This document shows, piece after piece, positions 8,490-16,673 of a DNA stretch of 34,710 nt; within the stretch, counting starts at the first letter, position 1, and the number at the start of each line of letters is the position of its first letter. The translations under genes were made by a program, and so were the position numbers. Under the pieces are notes generated by a model that was given only the letters and a program-made list of their open reading frames with translations, ran no database searches and was not told where the DNA came from. This stretch comes from Marinisporobacter sp. (GTDB lineage: Bacteria; Bacillota; Clostridia; Peptostreptococcales; Thermotaleaceae), in contig JAOARV010000066.1 of the NCBI GenBank assembly GCA_025210395.1, positions 1 through 34,710 of the forward strand. The letters are read 5' to 3'.

Positions 8490-9305
8490 TTATATTAATC
8501 GTTCATTTGCATAAATATTGATAATTTTATTCTTCTCATCTACTTGATCTAATATAAGTAACGGCACATAATCCTTCACTACTTTTTCCTCAGGCTCTTT
8601 TGTTGCAATTACAACACCTATTCCCACTACATCTGCTTCAAATTCCTTCATCATATCTATCATTCCTTTTGCCGTTCCACCAGCTTTCATAAAATCATCA
8701 ATAATGATGACATTTGCCCGTGTCTTAATGGCTCTTTTAGAAATAGACATGGTCTGGATCTTCCCTGTTGATCCTGATAAATAATTGATACTTACAGTAG
8801 ATCCTTCTGTAACTTTACTATCTCGCCTTAAAATAATAAGCGGTACATTGAGTGCATTAGCTGTCATAAGAGCTATAGGAATTCCTTTTGTCTCAACAGT
8901 TACTACATAATCTATCTTTTTTTCTACAAACTGAGTAGCAAATATTTCTCCTAATTTTTTAACAATTATTGGATCATAAATAACATCTGCCATATAAAGA
9001 AAGTCTCCTGGAATAATTCTATTTGTCTCTGCAAGTTTCTCGCATACATTCTCTAATATCTCTTTTGTATCTTCTTTACTGACTAAGGGAATATATTTTA
9101 CCCCCCCTGCAGCCCCTGATATTGTTTCTATTTTCCCTAATTTCAAATCTTCCATCAACTTTTTTGCCACAACAATATCTTCGCTAATACTTGATTTTGC
9201 TGCATTAAATTTATTTGTAAAATAATTTAAAGTAAAAATTTTATTTGGATGATCATTAAGAATTTTAATCAAAGCTCCAATTCTTCCATTTCTTTTTATT
9301 TTCAT
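8490..9305 (-). CDS. purR: purine operon repressor PurR
   Basis: This is a transcriptional repressor of purine synthesis and transport genes whose DNA binding is relieved by PRPP. Residues 1-75 are the winged-helix DNA-binding domain (starts MKIKRNGRIGALIKILNDHP). The rest is a phosphoribosyltransferase-like effector domain with the PRPP loop VIIIDDFMKAGGTAKGM at 199-215. The 271 residues are typical. The ATG follows AGGGAGCG. Divergent from murC, as in many Firmicutes. An inverted pair of CCGAA elements overlaps its promoter, so it is probably self-repressed. This Gram-positive PurR is unrelated to the LacI-type E. coli PurR. Confidence 0.96.
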   Translation of the reverse strand: MKIKRNGRIGALIKILNDHPNKIFTLNYFTNKFNAAKSSISEDIVVAKKLMEDLKLGKIETISGAAGGVKYIPLVSKEDTKEILENVCEKLAETNRIIPGDFLYMADVIYDPIIVKKLGEIFATQFVEKKIDYVVTVETKGIPIALMTANALNVPLIILRRDSKVTEGSTVSINYLSGSTGKIQTMSISKRAIKTRANVIIIDDFMKAGGTAKGMIDMMKEFEADVVGIGVVIATKEPEEKVVKDYVPLLILDQVDEKNKIINIYANERLI

Positions 9306-9323
9306 CTTTTTTACGCTCCCTAT

Positions 9324-9378
9324 CCGAATATTTTTATTGTTTGTATATAATTTTATTCGGTATTATAAAATTATTCAA
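9324..9378 (-). promoter_or_regulatory. purR promoter with PurBox-like inverted repeat
   Basis: The minus-strand promoter is TTGAAT (9378-9373), 17 nt, TAAAAT (9355-9350). A CCGAA element (9360-9356) lies in the spacer right against the -10. Its inverted partner lies at 9328-9324 in the leader. The motif matches the core of the PurR PurBox (CCGAA); the spacing (27 nt between cores) is slightly longer than I recall for Bacillus sites. Confidence 0.6.
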
Positions 9379-9418
9379 CCAGTATTTTTTCTTTTTTCCT
9401 TTCTCCTAAAAATTTTTA

Positions 9419-9427
9419 TGGTATAAT
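9419..9427 (+). promoter_or_regulatory. extended -10 promoter of murC
   Basis: TGGTATAAT matches the extended -10 exactly; the -35 is weak. It would give a leader of about 100 nt before murC. Confidence 0.55.
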
Positions 9428-9536
9428 TTCACTATATTTTTTATTTTGTCCTTTTCATTTTTGAGAAATATCTATAGGTTTGTATGAATATGGTAATAAT
9501 AAAAGAAATTCATTTTTTATTGGAGGAGAAATATTT

Positions 9537-10925
9537 ATGATTGATTTTGATTTAGACAAACATGATGTAAACCATATCCATTTTATTGGTATTGGTGGAA
9601 TAAGTATGAGCGCTATTGCTGAAGTTCTCCTTACCTTTGGCTACAGGGTATCTGGGTCTGATATGAAAGCTTCAAGCATGACTGAAAAACTCTCAAAAAA
9701 AGGTGCAACTATTTCTATCGGACATGATGAAAATTTCTTACCTGATTGTGATTTAGTTGTCTATACAGCTGCTGTAAAAAATGATCATCCAGAGCTGCTA
9801 AAAGCAAAGAAAAAAAATATCCCTATTGTTTCAAGAGCTGAAATACTAGGACTCTTAATGAAAAAATTTAACAAAAGCATTGCTATTTCAGGAACACATG
9901 GAAAAACAACAACCACTAGTATGGTTTCTCTGATCTTAGAATACAGCGATTTTGATCCTACAATCCTTGTGGGTGGGGAATTAGACCAAATAGGAGGAAA
10001 TGTAAAGGTAGGAAATCGTGAATATTTTATTACAGAAGCCTGTGAATATGTAGGAAGCTTTTTGAAATTCTTTCCAAATATTGGTGTGGTTTTAAATATT
10101 GATGAAGATCATCTAGATTATTTTAAAGACCTAGATCATATTATCAATACCTTCATAGAATTTGCAAAGCTTATTCCTAAAGACGGTTTTCTCATTGCCT
10201 TTAAGGATGATCCAAATGTTGAGAAGATCCTTTCTAAAGTTGATTGTCCTATTATCACTTACGGGTCCACTGAAACTTGTGACTACTTTACAAAAAATAT
10301 AAGATTTAACGAAAAAGGCTTTGCAAACTTTGATGTATTCCATAAGAATAACCCTCTAGGAACTTTTGAATTGAATATTCCTGGTAAACATAATGTAGAC
10401 AATGCATTAGCCGCTATTGCTTGTTGTCATACCCTAGGGGTTCCTGTAGAAATGATCATCAAAAATCTTAAACTTTTCCACGGAACACATAGAAGATTTG
10501 ATTTACTAGGAACGTTAGGCGACATCACAGTAGTTGATGATTATGCCCACCATCCTACAGAAATAAAAGCAACCCTAAAGGCTGCAACAAATGTACCTCA
10601 CAATCAATTATGGTGCATATTCCAGCCCCATACTTATACTCGTACAAAAGCACTATTAAATGATTTTGCTCTTTCTTTTTCTGATGCTGATAAAATTATC
10701 ATTTCAGATATTTATGCTGCACGAGAAAAGGATACTGGGGAAATTCATTCAAAAGATTTGGTAGAAAAAATAAAATTACAAAATAAAGATGTTGTTTATA
10801 TGAATAGCTTTGAAAAAATCGCAGAATACATAAAAAACCAGGCACAACCTAAAGACTTGATTCTAACCATGGGAGCAGGAGACATCTACCAAGTTGGAAA
10901 AATATTTTTAAACCAAAAAGGTTAA
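9537..10925 (+). CDS. murC: UDP-N-acetylmuramate--L-alanine ligase
   Basis: MurC is the cytoplasmic ATP-dependent ligase that adds L-Ala to UDP-MurNAc in peptidoglycan precursor synthesis. The nucleotide-binding Rossmann motif HFIGIGGISMSAIA is near the N-terminus, the ATP loop ISGTHGKTTTTSM includes GTHGKTT at 119-125, and the C-terminal domain has DDYAHHPTEI and FQPHTYTRT. The chosen ATG at 9537 follows TTGGAGGAG and gives 462 residues; an upstream in-frame TTG at 9480 lacks a ribosome binding site. It stands alone, divergent from purR, and ends in a terminator shared with the convergent next gene. Confidence 0.97.
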   Translation: MIDFDLDKHDVNHIHFIGIGGISMSAIAEVLLTFGYRVSGSDMKASSMTEKLSKKGATISIGHDENFLPDCDLVVYTAAVKNDHPELLKAKKKNIPIVSRAEILGLLMKKFNKSIAISGTHGKTTTTSMVSLILEYSDFDPTILVGGELDQIGGNVKVGNREYFITEACEYVGSFLKFFPNIGVVLNIDEDHLDYFKDLDHIINTFIEFAKLIPKDGFLIAFKDDPNVEKILSKVDCPIITYGSTETCDYFTKNIRFNEKGFANFDVFHKNNPLGTFELNIPGKHNVDNALAAIACCHTLGVPVEMIIKNLKLFHGTHRRFDLLGTLGDITVVDDYAHHPTEIKATLKAATNVPHNQLWCIFQPHTYTRTKALLNDFALSFSDADKIIISDIYAAREKDTGEIHSKDLVEKIKLQNKDVVYMNSFEKIAEYIKNQAQPKDLILTMGAGDIYQVGKIFLNQKG

Positions 10926-10944
10926 GGAATCATCCTTAACCTTT
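10917..10944. terminator. bidirectional terminator between murC and the convergent gene
   Basis: An 11-bp stem (10917-10927 with 10934-10944) with a 6-nt loop has T-rich flanks on both strands and contains the murC stop codon. Confidence 0.85.
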
Positions 10945-10948
10945 TATT

Positions 10949-12094
10949 TTATACACTTAATGAACCTTTTATAACTTCATTAATTTTTTCACTACGATAA
11001 ATTTTCCCTTTGTAGACTATATAATTTTCATATATTTTTACTTCTATTGTCTCTTCATCTACCATGAATTTTATACTATACTTCAAAGATTCATTATTAG
11101 GGATTTCTTTAACTTGTTTCGTATTTGCTTTCATCAACCATCTTGGTAATTCCACATTATAATAGGTGTCATCTTCAAAGTCAAATTGATTCTCCATATC
11201 ATCTACAATAACTTTTGTGCTTTTTAGTAGATATTTAAAATCATTTGTTTCTTCCCTAAAGGTCACACCATATTTCTCATGAAGATAATTCCACAGATGG
11301 CTATCATATTGATAATATACAAAGCTATCAGATGTGTCCATATTAAGAATCTCTTGATTAATTATTTGAATGGTATACTTTTTATCTTCTGTTTCTATAG
11401 TAATCACATAATTGGGATAACTATTTGGCAGATCTGTCATTTCCTTTCCATCTACAGGAGCAATAAATTTTATATTTCCTAATAATTCTTGTATGCTTTC
11501 TTCATTTAGTATCCATTGTTGTTCTTCATCCTTAGCTTCAATGTATACCATTTTAACATTTGTAAATAATTCACTAGATTCATATTGATCCATATAAATA
11601 GATTTTAATACTTCATTTAAATTTTTTAATTGTTCTTCATTTCCTTCAAAAAACTGCGTTCCACCTTGCATATCCTCAACGATTACATATTTTTCATTTA
11701 TTTTTACCTTCATATTTTTGTTCTTAATATGAATCCCATACAAGCAACGGTTGTATGCTTCTACATCTTCTATTACTTCCTCTGATTTCATCAACAAATT
11801 TAAATCTAAACTTTTTAACTGCACAAGGATTTGCTTTAAATTGGTATCATTAATTTCCACAATATGGCTTGCTCCTAAATAAGATTCTACATATATTTCC
11901 TCTACTCCATCTAATATTTCTCCCATATCCATAACAGTTTTTTCTTTTTTTTCTTCTTCAGCTTGCTCTGTCATTTTTTCTTTTAATGATTCCTCATTTT
12001 TTTGCTTCGCTAGCATAAAAGAAGTAACTGCACCACTAATTACAGCAATCAAAACCAATATGCCTACAATAACTCCTACATTTGTTTTTTTCAT
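10949..12094 (-). CDS. membrane-anchored protein with three internal repeats, function unknown
   Basis: I do not recognise a family. A single N-terminal membrane segment (about residues 6-28) follows MKKTN, then a highly charged coiled linker (30-55), so most of the 381 residues should be outside the cell. The outer part appears to hold three modules starting near residues 63, 177 and 291, exactly 114 apart. Each has a short I/V-rich strand and an acidic helix, followed by a beta-hairpin (LYGIHIKNKNMKVKINEKYV, YVITIETEDKKYTIQI, LKYSIKFMVDEETIEVKIYE). The ATG follows AGGAGTG with 8 nt spacing. A sigma-H-like promoter lies upstream. The LCP gene precedes it, which hints at an envelope role, but nothing in the sequence shows an activity. 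Confidence 0.85.
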   Translation of the reverse strand: MKKTNVGVIVGILVLIAVISGAVTSFMLAKQKNEESLKEKMTEQAEEEKKEKTVMDMGEILDGVEEIYVESYLGASHIVEINDTNLKQILVQLKSLDLNLLMKSEEVIEDVEAYNRCLYGIHIKNKNMKVKINEKYVIVEDMQGGTQFFEGNEEQLKNLNEVLKSIYMDQYESSELFTNVKMVYIEAKDEEQQWILNEESIQELLGNIKFIAPVDGKEMTDLPNSYPNYVITIETEDKKYTIQIINQEILNMDTSDSFVYYQYDSHLWNYLHEKYGVTFREETNDFKYLLKSTKVIVDDMENQFDFEDDTYYNVELPRWLMKANTKQVKEIPNNESLKYSIKFMVDEETIEVKIYENYIVYKGKIYRSEKINEVIKGSLSV

Positions 12095-12127
12095 TTGATT
12101 TCACTCCTATTTGTGATATCAAAGTAA

Positions 12128-12157
12128 TTATTCTACATTCTATGAATAAAATCCTTT
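12128..12157 (-). promoter_or_regulatory. sigma-H-like promoter of the triple-repeat membrane protein
   Basis: On the minus strand AAAGGATTT (12157-12149), 12 nt, then GTAGAATAA (12136-12128) matches RNAGGAWWW-N11/12-RNNGAATWW at every constrained base. The element lies 34-63 nt upstream of the start codon. Confidence 0.55.
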
Positions 12158-12212
12158 CGGTTCTTATAATTTATTATTTCCAAATTATCACATTTTATCT
12201 CTTTTACAGCTT

Positions 12213-13181
12213 TTATCTACTATATATTTCCTTGATTAATTTTTCTATTTCTTCTCCATCATATAAAAAATAAGATAAATGATTTTGATTTGTAGCTTTA
12301 CCTGGAAGAGAATATGCTTTTAAATTTTCCATCTCCATGCCTATAGCATTTTTAGCTAAAGCTCCTATATCCGATAAATCCATATCTGTTTTTACATACT
12401 TAAACACAGTATTTGCAACAACTGGAAGTCTAAATCCTAAAGCTTTTCCCATTGCTGCTTTCATAAATTGCTGTTGTGCTTTTATACGTCCTAAATCTCC
12501 ATCTGGATATCCGCCTCCATTATTGCTTTTTCTAAATCTTAAAAATTGTATGGCGTGTTTTCCATCAAGGACTTGAGTTCCCTTTTTAAGGTGTATATGG
12601 AGGGGGGGCTTCGCATAATTATCATCATAATCCATATTCATAGGAATATTTACCTTTACCCCACCTAAGGAATTCACAATTCTTTCTACTCCTGAATAAG
12701 TGACCTTCACATAATGATGAATAGGTACTCCTCCTAGTACATCACCAACCGCACTCATAGTTCCCTCTACGCCGTCATCTCCATAAGCTGCATTTATTTT
12801 CTTTTTCTCAGGAGTATTATGCCCTTTTCTCGCATAATAAGTATCCCTTGGTATAGATATTAAATCTACATTTTTACTTTTAGCATCAAAGCTTGCAAAA
12901 ACAATTGTGTCTGTTCTTGCTCCTTCCATTCCTAATAATAAAACATTTACCCTTTTGCTATTTTCAATCAATTTTTCTAATTCGCTTTTCTCTTCTTGTT
13001 CCTCTTTCACCTCTTCCTTTCCATTACTATCTACAATTTCAACATGATCATTTTTTCCTTCGTCACTTACTACTACATCTGTAGGCTCATTATAAAAATT
13101 AGAAAATGCCCACCAACCTGCTCCTATTGCTACAATAAAGCATAAAAAAGCGATTGCAAATATTTTTAGAAAAGTTTTCAT
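12213..13181 (-). CDS. LCP family (LytR-CpsA-Psr) cell-wall glycopolymer ligase
   Basis: LCP proteins transfer undecaprenyl-linked glycopolymers such as teichoic acid onto peptidoglycan outside the membrane. One N-terminal membrane segment (about 4-26) precedes an acidic, Glu/Lys-rich linker (35-75). The LCP domain starts at VNVLLLGM (78-85). Conserved polar residues are visible as ARTDTI (88-93), SIPRDT (109-114), FLRFRK (213-218) and DLGRIKAQQQF (229-239), which bind the polyprenyl pyrophosphate and Mg2+. The ATG follows AAAGGAGA. Length 322 is normal. It is probably transcribed from the TTTAAA-17-TATGAT promoter just upstream. Confidence 0.93.
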   Translation of the reverse strand: MKTFLKIFAIAFLCFIVAIGAGWWAFSNFYNEPTDVVVSDEGKNDHVEIVDSNGKEEVKEEQEEKSELEKLIENSKRVNVLLLGMEGARTDTIVFASFDAKSKNVDLISIPRDTYYARKGHNTPEKKKINAAYGDDGVEGTMSAVGDVLGGVPIHHYVKVTYSGVERIVNSLGGVKVNIPMNMDYDDNYAKPPLHIHLKKGTQVLDGKHAIQFLRFRKSNNGGGYPDGDLGRIKAQQQFMKAAMGKALGFRLPVVANTVFKYVKTDMDLSDIGALAKNAIGMEMENLKAYSLPGKATNQNHLSYFLYDGEEIEKLIKEIYSR

Positions 13182-13218
13182 GCTATTCTCCTTTCAGAGG
13201 TCTTCCTAAAATCATTGT

Positions 13219-13247
13219 ATCATAACCATTGTATTTCCTAATTTAAA
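13219..13247 (-). promoter_or_regulatory. probable sigma-A promoter of the LCP gene
   Basis: Minus strand TTTAAA (13247-13242), 17 nt, TATGAT (13224-13219). Both hexamers are imperfect, but spacing and position fit. Confidence 0.4.
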
Positions 13248-13272
13248 ATTATATTACAAATCCCCCTGAATC

Positions 13273-13302
13273 GCAAATAAAAAGCTCCCGTGAAGGGAGC
13301 TT
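13273..13302 (-). terminator. intrinsic terminator of crt-hbd
   Basis: AAGCTCCC (13282-13289) pairs with GGGAGCTT (13295-13302) around GTGAA. TTTTTATTT follows on the minus strand, just after the hbd stop. Confidence 0.93.
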
Positions 13303-13310
13303 AAAACGTC

Positions 13311-14159
13311 TTATTTACTATAATCATAGAATCCTTTACCTGTTTTTCTACCTAGTAGATTAGCTCTAACCATTTTTCTAAGTAGTGGATGGGGTCTATA
13401 TTTAGAATCACCAAATTCGTTATATAGTACTTCCATGATTGCTAAGTTTACATCATTACCAATAAGGTCTGCTAAAGCTAAAGGTCCAATTGGATGATTT
13501 GCCCCTAGCTTCATTGCTTCATCAATATCTTCAGCCTTTGCAACACCATCAGCTAAAATACCAATAGCTTCATTAATCATTGGAATTAATATTCTGTTTA
13601 CAACAAAGCCTGGTGCTTCTTCAACTTCTACTGGAGTTTTTCCTATTTTGTTTGTAAGCTCTATGATAGCAGCTTTTGTTTCTTCTGATGTTGTAAGACC
13701 TTTAATAATCTCCACAAGCTTCATTACTGGTACTGGATTGAAAAAGTGCATACCAATCACTTTATCTGGTCTATTTGTTGCTGCTGCAATTTCAGTAATA
13801 GATAAAGAAGAAGTATTTGTAGCTAATATTACTTCTGGTCTAACAAGCTCATCAATTTCAGCAAATAATTTTTTCTTTGCTTCCATATTTTCTGTAGCAG
13901 CTTCGATAATTAAATCACAATCTTTAATAATTTCAAGCTCTGTAGAACCATGAATTCTTGATAAAACCTCTTCTTTTTGTTCTTCTGTCATTTTACCTTT
14001 TTTAACGCTTCTATCTAAGTTTTTTGTAACGGTTTTAATTCCTCTGTCTACAGATTCCTCTCTTCTAGCTCTCATGTAAACATCACAACCATTTTGTGCA
14101 AAAATTTGGATAATTCCAGCACCCATTGTTCCTGTTCCTAATACACCAATTTTTTTCAT
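13311..14159 (-). CDS. hbd: 3-hydroxybutyryl-CoA dehydrogenase
   Basis: Hbd reduces acetoacetyl-CoA to 3-hydroxybutyryl-CoA in the clostridial butyryl-CoA pathway. The Rossmann motif [11 protein letters not shown] is at 5-15. Glu90 (AATE) and His138 ([15 protein letters not shown]) are the catalytic pair region, and [19 protein letters not shown] and [15 protein letters not shown] are typical. The 282 residues match the family. At the end of the second beta-strand the usual acidic residue that holds the NAD ribose is replaced: YMRARREE puts Ala31-Arg32-Arg33 there, which suggests NADPH use. The ATG follows GAGGGGG. It lies 42 nt behind crt in the same unit. thl, bcd and etfAB are not in this window. 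Confidence 0.96.
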   Translation of the reverse strand: MKKIGVLGTGTMGAGIIQIFAQNGCDVYMRARREESVDRGIKTVTKNLDRSVKKGKMTEEQKEEVLSRIHGSTELEIIKDCDLIIEAATENMEAKKKLFAEIDELVRPEVILATNTSSLSITEIAAATNRPDKVIGMHFFNPVPVMKLVEIIKGLTTSEETKAAIIELTNKIGKTPVEVEEAPGFVVNRILIPMINEAIGILADGVAKAEDIDEAMKLGANHPIGPLALADLIGNDVNLAIMEVLYNEFGDSKYRPHPLLRKMVRANLLGRKTGKGFYDYSK

Positions 14160-14201
14160 AAAAAGGACCCCCTCTATGTAAATATTTATTATAAAACTAT
14201 A

Positions 14202-14981
14202 TTATTCACCTTTAAATTCAGCTTTTCTTTTTTCTACAAAGGCAGTCATACCTTCCTTTTGATCCTTTGTAGCAAAGCATAATCCAAATAAGCTTCCTTC
14301 TATTTCAATACCTGTTTCAATATCTGTCTCAAAACCTCTATTGATTGCAAGATTTGAATATCTTACAGCCTTTTGAGCATTCTTAGTAATTCTCTTTGCT
14401 AAATCCATCGTTGCACCCATTAATTCTTCAGGCGCTACCACTTTATTTACAAGACCAATTCTCTCAGCTTCTTCTGCTTTGATAATATCTCCTGTGAAAA
14501 TTAATTCCTTAGCTTTAGCAGTTCCTACAATTCTTGGAAGTCTCTGAGTTCCAGAAAATCCTGGGATAATTCCTAAGCCCACTTCAGGTTGACCAAATTT
14601 TGCCTTTTCACTGGCAATACGCATATCACAGCACATTGCAAGTTCACAGCCACCACCTAAAGCAAAACCATTTACTGCTGCTATTACTGGTTTTTCCATC
14701 TTTTCAATTTTTCTAAATACTCTCTGTCCAAGATTTCCAAACAATCTACCTTCTTCTGCACCTAAGTCCTTCATTTCTGTAATATCTGCTCCAGCAACAA
14801 AAGCTTTTCCTTCTCCTGTAATGATGATTACATCTACATTTGCATCTGTATCTAAATGATCTATAGCACATTCTATTTCTTTTAAGACCGCAGAATTTAA
14901 TGCATTTAACGCTTTTGGTCTATTTAATTTTAAAACAGCAATTCTTTCATTCTGTTCCATTTGAATAAATTCGTAATTCAT
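14202..14981 (-). CDS. crt: enoyl-CoA hydratase / crotonase
   Basis: Crt interconverts 3-hydroxybutyryl-CoA and crotonyl-CoA, the step next to Hbd. The crotonase fold signature is complete: the oxyanion-hole region FVAGADI, NGFALGGGCELA with catalytic Glu113, and QPEVGLGIIPGFSGTQRL with catalytic Glu133. Length 259 is typical. The ATG follows AGGAGGTG. It is the first gene of crt-hbd, downstream of a TATAAT and a Rex-like operator. Crotonase family members vary in substrate; pairing with hbd makes the short-chain hydratase role likely. Confidence 0.95.
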   Translation of the reverse strand: MNYEFIQMEQNERIAVLKLNRPKALNALNSAVLKEIECAIDHLDTDANVDVIIITGEGKAFVAGADITEMKDLGAEEGRLFGNLGQRVFRKIEKMEKPVIAAVNGFALGGGCELAMCCDMRIASEKAKFGQPEVGLGIIPGFSGTQRLPRIVGTAKAKELIFTGDIIKAEEAERIGLVNKVVAPEELMGATMDLAKRITKNAQKAVRYSNLAINRGFETDIETGIEIEGSLFGLCFATKDQKEGMTAFVEKRKAEFKGE

Positions 14982-15017
14982 TTCTGCACCTCCTATATTG
15001 CTTTTCTCTATTTCCGA

Positions 15018-15071
15018 TTATACACCTAATATTGGAAAATAGAAACCCTTTTTTTGATAAATCTTTAACAA
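15018..15071 (-). promoter_or_regulatory. crt promoter with Rex-like operator
   Basis: The minus-strand -10 is TATAAT (15023-15018). About 30 bp upstream lies TTGTTAAAGATTTATCAA (15071-15054), an 18-bp imperfect palindrome that fits the redox sensor Rex site TTGTTAA-N4-TTAACAA in its left half and in all but one base of its right half. Rex controls crt operons in Clostridia, which supports the reading. Confidence 0.6.
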
Positions 15072-15104
15072 AATACTATATTCTTTTTTTATCAAAGAAT
15101 ATTC

Positions 15105-15144
15105 TGCAAAATAATAGTTAGTTAAGGCTTTTCCTTAAGTAACT
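15105..15144 (-). terminator. terminator of lysC
   Basis: AGTTA-TTAAGG (15116-15127) pairs with CCTTAA-TAACT (15133-15144) with one central mismatch and a 5-nt loop. An ATTATTTT tail follows on the minus strand. Confidence 0.7.
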
Positions 15145-15149
15145 TATTA

Positions 15150-16352
15150 TTATAAATTAAATTCTCTTGCAATTGCCTCAACAGCTTTTGTTGTATCTTC
15201 TGTATTAATTGTATAAGATATTCGAATCTCAGAGGTAGTAACTTGCTTAAACCCTATATCATTTTTAGCAAGTATTTCAAAGGTTTTCGCCGCAACACCT
15301 GATTGACTTCTCATACCGATTCCCACAACCGATAACTTTGTAATATCTCTTTCTATATCTATTTCAATAGCTTTAAATTCATTTTTCAAATCTTTCGCAA
15401 TATTCAAAATAACGTCTTCATCTGTTTTAGGTGCTGTAAAAGATACATTTACTTTTCCATGATAAGGAGCAGTTTGACTAATCATATCTATATTAATATC
15501 CTTATTCGCCAAAGCTCCAAAAACCTTAGATATATTTTTACTATTATAGGGTACATGATTAATCGTTACCATCAAATCCTTGTCACTCGCTGATAAACCT
15601 GTAATTACTTTGCTTTCCATAGTTCCATCAAACTCCTTTATATAAGTTCCTGGCCATTCTTCATTACTGAGTGCAACATAAATAGGCACGTTAAATTTTT
15701 GTCCAATCTCCACAGCTCTTGTCTCCATAACGCCAGCCCCTAAGCTAGCCATTTCCATCATTTCTTCATAGCTAATGGTATCCAGCTTTCTAGCAGTAGG
15801 AAATAATCTTGGATCAATTGTATAAATACCATCTACATCTGTATATATTTCACAAACACATTCTAGCTTTGCAGCCAAGGCTACTGCTGTTGTATCTGAT
15901 CCTCCTCTTCCTAATGTCATAATATCTCCATTTTCATTCATTCCCTGAAAGCCTGCAACAACAACTATTTTTCCTTTATCTAAATAATTTTTCACCTTTT
16001 CTATATCAATATCTTGAATTTTTCCTTTTGTATGATAACCATCTGTTTCTATACCCGCTTGAAAACCTGTAAGGGCTATAGATTCATATCCCATTTCATT
16101 AAGGGCTATAGATAATAAAGATATAGAAACCTGTTCCCCAGTAGACATAAGCATATCTAGTTCCCGTCTTCTAGGTGTATCTGATAATTGTTTTGCCATA
16201 TCAATCAATTGATCTGTGCTTTTTCCCATAGCAGATACAACAACTACTACACCATCTCCTCTATTTTTTCTTTCTACCACCCTTTTTGCTACAGTTTTAA
16301 TTTTCTCAATGCTCCCTACGGATGTACCTCCATATTTCTGTACTACAATCAT
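15150..16352 (-). CDS. lysC: aspartokinase
   Basis: Aspartokinase phosphorylates L-aspartate, the first step to lysine, diaminopimelate, threonine and methionine. The kinase domain begins MIVVQKYGGTSVGS and contains VVSAMGKSTDQL, TLGRGGSDTTAVALAA and the YTDVDGIYTIDPR segment. The C-terminal third carries two ACT domains for amino-acid feedback (LMVTINHVPYNSKNISKVF; LSVVGIGMRSQSGVAAKTF). The ATG at 16352 follows GGAGGAGG and gives 400 residues; a TTG 15 nt upstream lies before the ribosome binding site. Expression is controlled by the lysine riboswitch immediately upstream, so this is the lysine-responsive isozyme. Confidence 0.96.
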   Translation of the reverse strand: MIVVQKYGGTSVGSIEKIKTVAKRVVERKNRGDGVVVVVSAMGKSTDQLIDMAKQLSDTPRRRELDMLMSTGEQVSISLLSIALNEMGYESIALTGFQAGIETDGYHTKGKIQDIDIEKVKNYLDKGKIVVVAGFQGMNENGDIMTLGRGGSDTTAVALAAKLECVCEIYTDVDGIYTIDPRLFPTARKLDTISYEEMMEMASLGAGVMETRAVEIGQKFNVPIYVALSNEEWPGTYIKEFDGTMESKVITGLSASDKDLMVTINHVPYNSKNISKVFGALANKDINIDMISQTAPYHGKVNVSFTAPKTDEDVILNIAKDLKNEFKAIEIDIERDITKLSVVGIGMRSQSGVAAKTFEILAKNDIGFKQVTTSEIRISYTINTEDTTKAVEAIAREFNL

Positions 16353-16389
16353 TTCTTCCTCCTCCAATCACTTCTGTCATGATTGTATC

Positions 16390-16435
16390 TTAGAAAACAC
16401 AAAAACAGCCAAGAGTAAAAGTACTCTCAGCTGTT
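16390..16435 (-). terminator. riboswitch-controlled leader terminator of lysC
   Basis: AACAGC-TGAGAGTA (16435-16422) pairs with TACTCT-TG-GCTGTT (16417-16404) over a CTTT loop. TTTGTGTTTTC follows on the minus strand. It lies between the lysine aptamer and the lysC start, as expected for transcription attenuation. Confidence 0.88.
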
Positions 16436-16462
16436 ATCCTCAGCAGAATGAAACTTTCACCC

Positions 16463-16652
16463 TGTGTGAAATAGCCCCTCACTGATAAACTGGGTAATTT
16501 ATCAATGACAGTTTCATATTTATTCAATACGACCCCAACATATAGATCTAGGTAAGTCTATATATTTCGGCGATGTTCCCTTTCCTATGCTCTCATCAGT
16601 TTCCTATCCTTCCTGCATAGTACTATTGATCCACCGCAACCTCTAAGACACA
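16463..16652 (-). ncRNA. lysine riboswitch (L box) aptamer
   Basis: Read on the minus strand, the leader has the L-box order of conserved blocks: AGAGGTTGCGG, AGTACTATGC, GGAA, AGGGAACATCGCCGAAA, GGGGTCGTATTGAATAAAT, ACTGTCATTGATAAA and GAGGGGCTATTTCA. The P1 helix can form between TGTGT...TAG (near 16652-16643) and CTA...ACACA (16474-16463). It sits before lysC with a downstream terminator hairpin, so lysine binding should stop transcription. End points are approximate. Confidence 0.93.
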
Positions 16653-16673
16653 ACAAATATTTTATTTTCTCGT

